From positions 1-55,850 of the forward strand of contig DAOUBP010000093.1 of NCBI GenBank assembly GCA_034432655.1: DNA of 55,850 nucleotides. The letters are read 5' to 3'. Every line of letters begins with the position of its first letter. Within the stretch, counting starts at the first letter, position 1. This document shows positions 16,323 to 23,734 of this stretch, one piece after another. Origin of the DNA: DAOUBP01 sp034432655 (GTDB taxonomy: Bacteria > Chloroflexota > Anaerolineae > CG2-30-64-16). Below the pieces are notes generated by a model. The model searched no databases and was not told where the DNA came from. It saw only the letters and a program-made list of their open reading frames with translations. A program made the position numbers and the translations under genes.

Positions 16323-18128
16323 ATGGCTGGCGTTCCGCTTGTTCCCGGCGTTTTGCATCTCCTGCCCGGCCGGCCCAACCCGGCAGGCGGTGTTGACGCC
16401 TTGTACCTGCTGGCGGGCGATGTGACCGCCACGCCCGACCCGGTGATCGTGCCCGGGCCGGGTGTGGCCCTCCCTCCGCCTGCGCGGCTGTCTGCTGCAC
16501 GCCCCTTTCGTCTGACCGTGTTGCACTTCAACGACCTGCATGGCCGGCTGGCCGACGTGGCGCCGGAGCGGGTCGCCCCCGTTTTTTCCCGGATGGCCGG
16601 CTATTGCAGAAGCCTGCGTGCGAGCTGTGCGGGCCGGGACGATGCCGGACTTCTGGTGCTCGCCGCAGGGGACGACCTGGTGGGGTCGGCCTTTGCCGAT
16701 CTGGCCGGCACCAACCCGGCCGAGTTCGTCTGTCACCCCGCGTACCGGCTTTACGCCGCGGCGGGAGTGGACGCAGCGGGGATCGGCAACCATGACCTGG
16801 ACTGGGGGCTGGGCATGCTGTTGCACGGCATCCGTCACGATGCGACCTTCCCCGTGTTGGCTGCCAACCTGTCCCCTGGTAGCAACGAGTGCAGTCGTTC
16901 CCCAGCAGGCATCTTCCCCGCCGCGCTGCTCGTCGTTAAGGGCCTGCGCGTCGGCCTGATCGGCCTCACCACCTCGTCCGAGGTCAAGCAAGTTGTGCCG
17001 GGCGAGTTCACCGTGACCGACCCGGTGGAGGCGGCGCGTCGCCTGGTCCCTGCGTTACGGCCTCTATGCGACGTGTTGATCATCCTCAGCCATCTGGGCC
17101 AGAGCCTGGATCACAGCCTCGGTGTGGTAGTCGGCGCGGGGGATGTGGAGCTGGCGCGCGCACTGCCCAGAGGATCGGTGCACCTGATCGTCGGCGGGCA
17201 TACGCACAGCGTGCTCAATCGCAGCGGCCTCACCGCAGACAACATCGTCAACGGTATCCCCATCGTGCAGGCCGGGGCTAACGCCCTGGCTTTGGGCGAG
17301 GTGCGCATCACCGTCAGGCCGGCCGGCGCAGCGGTGACCGATGCCCGGCTGCACCCTGCAGCCGACCTCCCGGCCGACGCGCATTTCGAGGCGGAGCACG
17401 TGCGCCCTCTGGCGGAAAAGGTGCAGGCCTTATTGGCCCGGCCCGTCGGGATGGTAGACAACCATCCGGACCTGGACCCGATTTACGTGCGCGAAGCCTT
17501 CGCCTCTGAGGAGTCGGCGCTGGCCAACTTCCTCGCCGATGCCCTGGTGGCGCGTTGCCGTGCCGCCGGCCATGCCGTGGATTTCGCGCTGGTAGATGCC
17601 TCGTCGCTGCCGACGGGTTTGCCGGGGGGCGGCGTGCTGACCTACGCCGATCTGTTTCGCTTGCTGTCTTTCTCCGACTCGATCCTCCTCTGTCACATCA
17701 CGCCGGCGCAACTGCTGGCCCTGTTGGACGACAATGCACGCCGTGCCGACCGGCCGGACGAGCCGCACACGGAGCGCGGATTCCTGCAATTCAGCCGCCA
17801 GCTGCGCTACACCGTCGTCCTGGGGCCTGAACGCGCGGCTGCCCATGCAGCCGACGTCACCCTGAACGGTGAGCCCCTGGCTGATCTGGTAGCCACACGT
17901 CGCGCGCCGTTCTTGTTTGCTTGCAGCAGTTTTGTCCGTGTCCTGGCCCTGGCCTGGGAGCGCGTGGCCCCCGCCGACGGGATCATCCCATGGGACTGGC
18001 ATCAACTTCCCCGGCGAGATACTGGCCTGGCGTTGCGGGGTCAGGTGTTGGCCTTCCTGCGCGATCACGGCGGCGTACGGGTTGAAGCGGGGCTGCGGCG
18101 TGATGGTCGGCTCCGCTTCAGCGTTTGA
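16323..18128 (+). CDS. 5'-nucleotidase / metallophosphoesterase family protein
   Basis: A protein of about 601 residues with the UshA-type two-domain layout. The metallophosphatase motifs are LHFNDLHGRL (about residue 65), GNHDLDWG (about 157) and GGHTHSV (about 290). The C-terminal 5'-nucleotidase domain runs from about 370 to 600, with DNHPDLDPIYVREAFASEE and NFLADALV. No signal peptide is visible. Instead about 60 residues of unrelated sequence precede the catalytic domain, which is unusual for an enzyme family that is normally exported. I took the ATG at 16323 with AGAGGA upstream; ATG 16293 would add 10 residues. The small hairpin TCTGCG/CGCAGA at 16277-16292 lies in front. Substrate could be nucleotides, UDP-sugars or cyclic nucleotides. 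Confidence 0.82.
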   Translation: MAGVPLVPGVLHLLPGRPNPAGGVDALYLLAGDVTATPDPVIVPGPGVALPPPARLSAARPFRLTVLHFNDLHGRLADVAPERVAPVFSRMAGYCRSLRASCAGRDDAGLLVLAAGDDLVGSAFADLAGTNPAEFVCHPAYRLYAAAGVDAAGIGNHDLDWGLGMLLHGIRHDATFPVLAANLSPGSNECSRSPAGIFPAALLVVKGLRVGLIGLTTSSEVKQVVPGEFTVTDPVEAARRLVPALRPLCDVLIILSHLGQSLDHSLGVVVGAGDVELARALPRGSVHLIVGGHTHSVLNRSGLTADNIVNGIPIVQAGANALALGEVRITVRPAGAAVTDARLHPAADLPADAHFEAEHVRPLAEKVQALLARPVGMVDNHPDLDPIYVREAFASEESALANFLADALVARCRAAGHAVDFALVDASSLPTGLPGGGVLTYADLFRLLSFSDSILLCHITPAQLLALLDDNARRADRPDEPHTERGFLQFSRQLRYTVVLGPERAAAHAADVTLNGEPLADLVATRRAPFLFACSSFVRVLALAWERVAPADGIIPWDWHQLPRRDTGLALRGQVLAFLRDHGGVRVEAGLRRDGRLRFSV

Positions 18129-18144
18129 TGATCTGCCGACGGTT

Positions 18145-18173
18145 TTGACCACCGTGCGTGACGCGGGTACAAT
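18145..18173 (+). promoter_or_regulatory. Predicted promoter of the ACBP-sucCD operon
   Basis: TTGACC (18145-18150), 17-bp spacer, TACAAT (18168-18173), start near 18180; the first gene begins at 18207. Confidence 0.7.
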
Positions 18174-18206
18174 AGGCGCGCGATTACCGTAACAGGAGAT
18201 GACCCC

Positions 18207-18476
18207 ATGGCCGATTCCGATCTGAAAGCCCAATTTGAAGCCGCGGCGCAGGACGTCCAAAAGCTCTCCCGGCGCCCTGACGACAAGACCCTGCTCAGCC
18301 TCTACGCCTTCTATAAACAGGCCACGGTGGGTGATGTCACCGGCAGCCGTCCCACCGGCTTTGACATCGTCGGCAAAGCCAAGTACGATGCCTGGGCCAA
18401 ACTCAAAGGCACTTCGCAAGAGATGGCGATGCGGGCGTACATCGAATTGGTGAGGCGGTTGCAGGAACAAAGTTGA
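18207..18476 (+). CDS. Acyl-CoA-binding protein (ACBP)
   Basis: A complete 89-residue four-helix ACBP. It matches the eukaryotic-type family over its whole length: SLYAFYKQAT, then GKAKYDAWAKLKGTS and AMRAYIELV. The Tyr and Lys that contact the CoA moiety are kept in YAFYKQAT. Members bind long-chain acyl-CoA in the cytosol and act as a pool or carrier. It has a strong promoter and GGAGATGACCCC before the ATG. It is the first gene of an operon with both succinyl-CoA synthetase subunits. ACBPs are uncommon in bacteria, and this partnership is unusual. Confidence 0.93.
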   Translation: MADSDLKAQFEAAAQDVQKLSRRPDDKTLLSLYAFYKQATVGDVTGSRPTGFDIVGKAKYDAWAKLKGTSQEMAMRAYIELVRRLQEQS

Positions 18477-18508
18477 GCGGCCCCTTCATCAGAACAGGAG
18501 GATGCACA

Positions 18509-19645
18509 TTGAAGCTACAAGAGTTCCAGGCAAAACGTATTTTCGGGCAATTCGGGATTCCGGTGCCCCAGGGTGATGTGGCCACCACGCCGGCCGAGGC
18601 GCGCGCCATTGCGGAGCGCATTGGCGGGCCGGTGGTCATCAAAGCGCAGGTGCTGGTGGGCGGCCGTGGCAAGGCTGGCGGCATCAAGCTGGCCAAGACC
18701 CCTGATGAGGCGGAGCAAGTGGCCGGCCGCATCCTGGGCATGGACATCAAGGGCCTCACCGTGAAGAAGGTGCTGGTGGACCCGGCCGCTGACATCCGCA
18801 AAGAGCTCTACCTGGGCATGGTCCTGGACCGGTCGCGACGCCGGGTGGTGGTGATGGCCTCCAGCGAGGGAGGTGTTGACATCGAAGAGGTCGCAGCGCG
18901 CACGCCGGAGAAGATCCTGACCGTGCCCATTGACCCTTGCCTCGGCCTGAAGGAGTATCAGGCCCGCGATCTGGCGATGGGCATCGGCTTGGGCCGGGAA
19001 CAGATGGGCAGGTTCAGCCAGATCTGCCAGGGGCTGTATGAGTGCTACATGGCATGCGATGCCAACCTGGCCGAGATCAACCCGTTGGCGGTGCTGGGCG
19101 ACGGCAGTTTGCAAGCCCTGGACGGCAAGATGGTGCTGGACGACAGCGGCCTGTTCCGCCATCCCGATTTGGCCGCCATGCGGGACGAGGACGAGGAGAC
19201 TCCTGAGGAGCGCGAAGCGCGGCTCAACGGCCTGAGCTACGTCAAACTCGACGGCGAGATCGGCTGCATGGTCAACGGCGCAGGCCTGGCTATGGCGACC
19301 ATGGACATCATCAAGCATTTCGGCGGTTCGCCGGCCAACTTTCTGGATGTGGGTGGCGGCGCAAAGGCCGACAAGGTGGCAGCTGCGCTGCGCATCATCC
19401 TTTCCGATCCCAACGTCAAGGCGGTGTTGTTCAACATCTTCGGCGGCATCACGCGCTGTGATGAGGTGGCGCGCGGCATCCTGCAGGCGTTGGAGCAGGT
19501 GCCCACCAAGGTGCCGATGGTGGTGCGCCTGGTCGGCACCAACTACGAGGAGGGCCGGGCGCTTCTCGCCGAGGCAAAGATGATCACCGCGGACACCCTG
19601 GCCGAGGCGGCCCAGAAAGCGGTCGCGGCCGCGCGCGGCGCGTGA
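18509..19645 (+). CDS. Succinyl-CoA synthetase (ADP-forming) beta subunit
   Basis: The 378-residue beta subunit of the TCA-cycle enzyme that couples succinyl-CoA cleavage to nucleoside triphosphate formation. It has an N-terminal ATP-grasp domain, beginning KLQEFQAKRIFGQFG with VVIKAQVLVGGRGKAGG near residues 45-60, and a C-terminal CoA-ligase domain with NFLDVGGGA and NIFGGITRCDEVA. The TTG at 18509 is preferred: AGGAGG lies 7 nt upstream and it gives the family's exact N-terminus. The longer frame from 18473 would overlap the ACBP stop codon. The alpha subunit follows 18 nt downstream. Confidence 0.97.
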   Translation: MKLQEFQAKRIFGQFGIPVPQGDVATTPAEARAIAERIGGPVVIKAQVLVGGRGKAGGIKLAKTPDEAEQVAGRILGMDIKGLTVKKVLVDPAADIRKELYLGMVLDRSRRRVVVMASSEGGVDIEEVAARTPEKILTVPIDPCLGLKEYQARDLAMGIGLGREQMGRFSQICQGLYECYMACDANLAEINPLAVLGDGSLQALDGKMVLDDSGLFRHPDLAAMRDEDEETPEEREARLNGLSYVKLDGEIGCMVNGAGLAMATMDIIKHFGGSPANFLDVGGGAKADKVAAALRIILSDPNVKAVLFNIFGGITRCDEVARGILQALEQVPTKVPMVVRLVGTNYEEGRALLAEAKMITADTLAEAAQKAVAAARGA

Positions 19646-19663
19646 GGAAGGGGAGGTGAAGGG

Positions 19664-20533
19664 ATGAGCATCCTGGTCAACAAAGAGACGCGGCTGGTAG
19701 TGCAGGGGATCACCGGCCGCGAGGGCGCTTTTCACACCGAGCAGATGATCGCTTACGGCACCAACGTGGTGGCCGGAGTGACGCCGGGCAAGGGCGGCGG
19801 TTGGGCCGTGGGCAATGTGCCGATTTTCGACAGCGTCAAAGAGGCTGTGGACGCCACCGGGGCCAACACCAGCGTCATCTTCGTGCCGGCCAAGTTCGCG
19901 CCGGACGCCATCCTGGAAGCCGCCGACGCCGGCATCAAGCTGGTGGTGTGCATCACGGAGGGCATCCCGGCGCTGGACATGCTACGGGTGCGTGACTATC
20001 TGGATCGTACCGCGACCCGCTTGATCGGCCCTAACTGCCCCGGCCTGATCACCCCCGGCGAGGCCAAGGTCGGCATCATGCCGGGACATATCCACACCCG
20101 CGGCAATGTGGGGGTGGTCAGCCGGTCCGGCACGTTGACCTATGAAGTAGTCTATGCCCTGACCATGCGCGGCATCGGCCAGTCCACGGCGGTCGGCATC
20201 GGCGGCGACCCGATCAACGGCACCAGTTTCGTGGACGTGCTGCGCATGTTCGAGGATGACCCTGAGACGCAACAAGTGGTGCTGATCGGCGAGATCGGCG
20301 GCACCGACGAAGAACAGGCCGCCGCGTTCATCAGCTCTACCATGACCAAACCCGTGACTGCTTTCATCGCCGGGCAGACGGCGCCGCCCGGCAAGCGCAT
20401 GGGCCATGCCGGCGCGATCATCAGTGGCGGCAAAGGCACAGCGGCGGACAAGATCGCAGCGCTGGAAATGGCCGGGGTGCGGGTGGCCCATCATCCCGGT
20501 GAGATCGCGGAGATAGTGGCTGCCTTGATGTGA
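19664..20533 (+). CDS. Succinyl-CoA synthetase alpha subunit
   Basis: The 289-residue partner of the preceding gene. It has an N-terminal CoA-binding Rossmann domain (VQGITGREGAFHTEQMI) and GPNCPGLITPGEAKVGIMP near residue 125. The active-site phosphohistidine is His248 in GHAGAIISGGKGTA. Length and motifs are fully standard. It ends the ACBP-sucC-sucD unit; a stretch of strong inverted repeats follows and may mark the transcript end. Confidence 0.97.
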   Translation: MSILVNKETRLVVQGITGREGAFHTEQMIAYGTNVVAGVTPGKGGGWAVGNVPIFDSVKEAVDATGANTSVIFVPAKFAPDAILEAADAGIKLVVCITEGIPALDMLRVRDYLDRTATRLIGPNCPGLITPGEAKVGIMPGHIHTRGNVGVVSRSGTLTYEVVYALTMRGIGQSTAVGIGGDPINGTSFVDVLRMFEDDPETQQVVLIGEIGGTDEEQAAAFISSTMTKPVTAFIAGQTAPPGKRMGHAGAIISGGKGTAADKIAALEMAGVRVAHHPGEIAEIVAALM

Positions 20534-20586
20534 GCAAAACCGCAACAGGTAATAGGGAACGCAGATAGAACACGCACAATCGGCGC

Positions 20587-20630
20587 GCGGCATCCTCAGA
20601 TGCCGCCTGTTCGCATCTGAGGATGCGAAC
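20587..20630. repeat. Paired palindromes downstream of sucD
   Basis: Hairpin A: GCGGCATC (20587-20594), loop CTCA, GATGCCGC (20599-20606). Hairpin B: GTTCGCATC (20609-20617), loop TGAG, GATGCGAAC (20622-20630). The loops are complementary. The two inner halves can also pair with one another over 14 bp (20590-20603 with 20613-20626), giving a single long stem. The form resembles a REPIN-type doublet. Confidence 0.75.
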
Positions 20631-20666
20631 TCCGTTATGTGTGATGTCTATCTGTTGTCTCCATAA

Positions 20667-20701
20667 GCTGCCGGGTTCCCGCAGCGATGGGACCCGGCAG
20701 C
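20667..20701 (+). terminator. Strong hairpin before the DUF5678 gene
   Basis: GCTGCCGGGT (20667-20676) pairs with ACCCGGCAGC (20692-20701). The stem continues as CCC/GGG past a single bulged T. It is followed by an outer pairing around CAGGG and CCCTG near the start codon, not by a T tract. It could end the sucCD transcript or shape the leader of the next genes. Confidence 0.4.
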
Positions 20702-20726
20702 CAGGGACCTGGGAAGGGGCCCTGCC

Positions 20727-20924
20727 GTGCCAGAAAAGCCCCCTGCTGAACCTCCCCCCGAGCTGGACCTGAGCCCATACCAGGGATGTTGGGTGGCCAT
20801 CGTGCGCGGTCAGGTCTGTGGGGTGGGCCGTACGGCTGAAGCAGCGCGGCGCATTGCCCGGCGCAACCGGCCGCGCGAGGAGCCAAAGGTCCTGTTCGTG
20901 CGTGCAATGCCCCCGCCCCCTTGA
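20727..20924 (+). CDS. DUF5678-like small protein
   Basis: A 65-residue protein with GTG start preceded by GGGAAGGGG at 7-nt spacing. The core SPYQGCWVAIVRGQVCGVGRT followed by an Ala/Arg helix and a short VLFVRAMP strand fits the small DUF5678 family (a WVAI...G...G pattern, one helix, final strand). The function of that family is unknown. It ends 3 nt before the tRNA nucleotidyltransferase gene, so the two are co-transcribed. The assignment is from remembered family pattern. Confidence 0.6.
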   Translation: MPEKPPAEPPPELDLSPYQGCWVAIVRGQVCGVGRTAEAARRIARRNRPREEPKVLFVRAMPPPP

Positions 20925-20927
20925 ACG

Positions 20928-22487
20928 GTGAAGCTGTTGAACCTGCAACTTGTCCCCGAACCAGAGACGCCCAGCGGTGCGTTGCTCCGCCAGGTGTTAG
21001 CGTTTATCGCCGAGCGCCGCCGGCCGGCCTGGCTGGTCGGCGGCTATGTGCGCGATCTGCTGTTGGGCCGGCCCAGCCATGACCTCGATGTGGTGGTGAC
21101 CGAGAGCGCGCTCCGGTTGACGCACGACCTGGCCGCCGCTTTTCGCGGCGACTGGTTTGTGCTGGACGCCGAGCGCGATGTGGGCCGCGCGCTGTTGCCC
21201 GTGACGGGCGGAGGGCAGGTTGAGGTGGATGTGGCGCGGCTGCGGGTGCCCGATCTCTTGGACGACCTCGCGCTGCGTGACTTCACCATCAACGCCATCG
21301 CGCTCGATCTGCACCAGTCGGGCCCGTCCCTGCAACTCTTCGATCCTTTCGACGGACGGCTGGACCTGGAACGCCGGCTGCTGCGCGCAGTGACCGAGGC
21401 CGCGTTCCGCGATGACCCCTTGCGCATGTTGCGCGGGGTCCGCATCGTGGCCGAGCTGGGCTTCCGCCTTGAGGCCGCCACGGCTGACCTCATGCGCCGT
21501 GATGCCGCGCGCCTGACCACCGTAGCAGCCGAACGTATCCGCGACGAGTTGATGCGCATCGTGACCGCGCCGGGCGCCTGGCAGCACCTGCGCCTGCTGG
21601 CCGACCTGGCGCTGCTGCCCTACGTGCTGCCGGAAGCGGCCGCACAGATCGGCGTGAGGCAATCGCCACCGCATTACCAGGATGTTTTCGACCACAGCCG
21701 CAGCGTGATGGGGCATCTGGAGGGCATCTACGCGCTCCTGTGGCCCGACAGCGCTTACCGGCGGCCCCTGCCGGTGGCCGGCGATGCGACGATCATCGCC
21801 CCGGATGCCCAATGGGATGAGCTGGCCGCGCGACTGGCGCCCTATGCTGAGCTGTTGCGGGCGCACCTGATGGTGCCTCTGGCCTCGGACCACACGCGGC
21901 GCGATCTGCTCTTGTGGGCTGCCATGACGCACGATTGGGGCAAGCCGGCCCGGCGCACCGAAGATGATGCAGGCCACGCGCATTTCTATGATCACGAGCG
22001 CTGGGGCGCGCTGCTGGTCGCTACGCGACTTCAGGCGTTGCGGATGGCCGGTGATGAGGTGGCCTACGTGGCCCGGCTTACGGCGGAGCACATGCGGCCC
22101 GGCCAGCTCGCGCGCGCGTTCCCGTTCACACGGCGGGCGATCTATCGTTTCTATCGGGCGGCCGGTAACACGGGGCCTGAGTGTGCTTTGCTCAGCCTGG
22201 CCGACCACCTGGCCAGCCACGCCTGGGCGCCCGACTACGACTATTGGCGCCGCCGGCTGGAGACCGCCTGCATCCTGTGGGACGCGTACTTCTACCAACA
22301 TGCCGAGCAGGTGTCCCCTCCGCCGCTGTTGAACGGCCACCAAATCATGGCTGCGCTGGGCCGGCAGCCGGGCCCGTGGTTGGGCGAGCTATTGGAGGGC
22401 TTGCGCGAGGCGCAGGCTGCCGGTGAGGTGCGCACTGTGGAGGACGCCTGGGCCTGGGTGCGCCAACACGCGGTGTCCGGGTTGTAA
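20928..22487 (+). CDS. tRNA nucleotidyltransferase / poly(A) polymerase family with HD domain
   Basis: A 519-residue class II nucleotidyltransferase. The head domain shows WLVGGYVRDLLLGR (Gly38-Gly39) and the metal-binding Asp52-x-Asp54. The neck helix region includes DFTINAIALDL and DDPLRMLRGVRIVAELGF. A C-terminal HD phosphohydrolase domain has HDWGKPARR (about residue 330). The combination is typical of CCA-adding enzymes that mature or repair tRNA 3' ends; poly(A) polymerase cannot be excluded. GTG start at 20928. It is followed 21 nt later by a phosphatase gene. Confidence 0.9.
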   Translation: MKLLNLQLVPEPETPSGALLRQVLAFIAERRRPAWLVGGYVRDLLLGRPSHDLDVVVTESALRLTHDLAAAFRGDWFVLDAERDVGRALLPVTGGGQVEVDVARLRVPDLLDDLALRDFTINAIALDLHQSGPSLQLFDPFDGRLDLERRLLRAVTEAAFRDDPLRMLRGVRIVAELGFRLEAATADLMRRDAARLTTVAAERIRDELMRIVTAPGAWQHLRLLADLALLPYVLPEAAAQIGVRQSPPHYQDVFDHSRSVMGHLEGIYALLWPDSAYRRPLPVAGDATIIAPDAQWDELAARLAPYAELLRAHLMVPLASDHTRRDLLLWAAMTHDWGKPARRTEDDAGHAHFYDHERWGALLVATRLQALRMAGDEVAYVARLTAEHMRPGQLARAFPFTRRAIYRFYRAAGNTGPECALLSLADHLASHAWAPDYDYWRRRLETACILWDAYFYQHAEQVSPPPLLNGHQIMAALGRQPGPWLGELLEGLREAQAAGEVRTVEDAWAWVRQHAVSGL

Positions 22488-22507
22488 GGTGGGAGGCTGC
22501 AGGAGAC

Positions 22508-23227
22508 GTGCTGGTATTGGATGTCGCGGTGGCCAAAGTGGCCAAGTATGCTGTGCGGGAAAGCGGCGACTCCGTCGAGGTGGTGGAACGGCCGCACGGC
22601 GGCCTCTCGGTGGTCATGGCCGACGGCCAGCGCAGCGGGGTGAGCGCCAAAGCGATCAGCAATTTCGCGGTGCGTCGCGCCATTAGCCTCCTGGCCGAGG
22701 GGGTGCGCGACGGCGCCGTGGCCCGGGCCACTCACGACACGTTGCGCACCCATCGCGGGGGCCAGGTGTCGGCCGAGTTGACCATCATCTCCGTGGATCT
22801 GGAGACGCGCACCCTGGTCGTCTCGCGCAACAGCCAGTGCCCGGTGATGCTGTACGAAGGCGGTGCGTGGCGGGCGCTGGACGCGCCGGCGCAATCCGTC
22901 GGCACGGTGCCACGGGCGCGCCCCGCGATTGTTGAGCTGCCCCTGGCCGCCGGGCAGACCCTGGTGGCCTTTACCGACGGCGTGTTGCACGCCGGCGCGC
23001 GGCGGGGTAAGCCGCTGGACATCGTCGCCTTTCTGGCGGGGCTGCCGGACGGGAGCCGCTGCCCGGCGTCGGACCTGGCCGATGCCCTGCTCCGGGCTGC
23101 CGTGGCAGCCGACGAGGGCCGTCCGGCAGACGACACGACGGTGGTAGTGGCGCGCATCCACGAAGCGGCCGACGAGCCTTTGGAGGTGCGGCGGATGACG
23201 GTCAGCCTCCCGCTGCGGGACGGTTGA
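22508..23227 (+). CDS. SpoIIE/PP2C-type serine phosphatase domain protein
   Basis: A 239-residue single-domain phosphatase of the PP2C/SpoIIE type. The metal-binding motifs are present: LSVVMADGQRSG near residue 38, LVAFTDGVLHAG near 158 and the final DDTTVVVARI near 215. In the family such proteins dephosphorylate anti-anti-sigma factors or other phosphoserine proteins. No sensor domain is attached and no anti-sigma gene is nearby. GTG start at 22508 after GGAGAC. It overlaps nothing and is followed 3 nt later by a P-loop protein gene, so the two probably form a unit. Confidence 0.75.
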   Translation: MLVLDVAVAKVAKYAVRESGDSVEVVERPHGGLSVVMADGQRSGVSAKAISNFAVRRAISLLAEGVRDGAVARATHDTLRTHRGGQVSAELTIISVDLETRTLVVSRNSQCPVMLYEGGAWRALDAPAQSVGTVPRARPAIVELPLAAGQTLVAFTDGVLHAGARRGKPLDIVAFLAGLPDGSRCPASDLADALLRAAVAADEGRPADDTTVVVARIHEAADEPLEVRRMTVSLPLRDG

Positions 23228-23230
23228 GCC

Positions 23231-23590
23231 ATGTCCGACCCGTTGATCGCAGTGGTAGGTGTCTGCGCAGCGGGGAAGACCACCCTGGCCCGGGCTTTGC
23301 GCGAGCTGGGCTACAACGCCCGGCCGGTGCTTCAGGAACACTCCTATGTGCCCACCATGTGGCAACGGATCACCAGGCCCGATATCTTGATCTACCTGGC
23401 GGCCGACCTGGAGACGGTGCGTTATCGCCGTCGGGATCCCTATTTTCCCGCCTGGTTGTTCGAGCAGGAGTTGGAGCGTCTGCGCCACGCGCGCGCCCAT
23501 GCCGACATCTTCATTGACACCTCCCCGCTGACGCCCGGCGAGGTGCTGCTGCAGGCTTTGGCAGGGCTGGCGCGCCTGGGTTACTCGTGA
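23231..23590 (+). CDS. Small P-loop NTPase/kinase-like protein
   Basis: A 119-residue protein with Walker A motif GVCAAGKTTLA at residues 10-20. An RYRRRDPYF segment near residue 68 could serve as an arginine-rich lid. Size and order resemble a minimal nucleoside or shikimate-kinase-like fold without its usual lid domain. No substrate motif was recognised. The ATG at 23231 lies 3 nt after the phosphatase stop. It is probably an NTP-binding kinase; the role is unknown. Confidence 0.65.
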   Translation: MSDPLIAVVGVCAAGKTTLARALRELGYNARPVLQEHSYVPTMWQRITRPDILIYLAADLETVRYRRRDPYFPAWLFEQELERLRHARAHADIFIDTSPLTPGEVLLQALAGLARLGYS

Positions 23591-23602
23591 ATTGCTGCCT
23601 TT

Positions 23603-23631
23603 TTGACAGGCTTCTGTTGGAGGGGTATAAT
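23603..23631 (+). promoter_or_regulatory. Consensus promoter of secDF
   Basis: TTGACA (23603-23608), 17-bp spacer, TATAAT (23626-23631): a full sigma70 consensus. Predicted start near 23638, giving a leader of about 97 nt that opens with the hairpin at 23643-23665. Confidence 0.85.
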
Positions 23632-23642
23632 CGGCATGTTTT

Positions 23643-23665
23643 GCCCCGCAAGACCCTTGCGGGGC
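23643..23665 (+). promoter_or_regulatory. 5' leader hairpin of secDF
   Basis: GCCCCGCAAG (23643-23652), ACC, CTTGCGGGGC (23656-23665): a perfect 10-bp stem with a 3-nt loop, starting only about 5 nt after the predicted transcription start. There is no T tract after it, so attenuation is unlikely. A 5' stabilising structure or protein-binding site is possible. Confidence 0.55.
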
Positions 23666-23734
23666 TATGTTCGCCCGCCTTGCCCCCAATCGCAGCCGGG
23701 CGTGGCGTGATCTCAATCGGGGGAGAAGAAGCGC

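Noticed and set aside
20534..20726. T-box riboswitch
   Set aside because: No AGGGUGGNACCGCG-type antiterminator element, and the downstream genes are not aminoacyl-tRNA synthetase or amino-acid genes.
20997..22343. 448-codon minus-strand open frame
   Set aside because: Shadow of the tRNA nucleotidyltransferase gene; composition and lack of motifs argue against coding.
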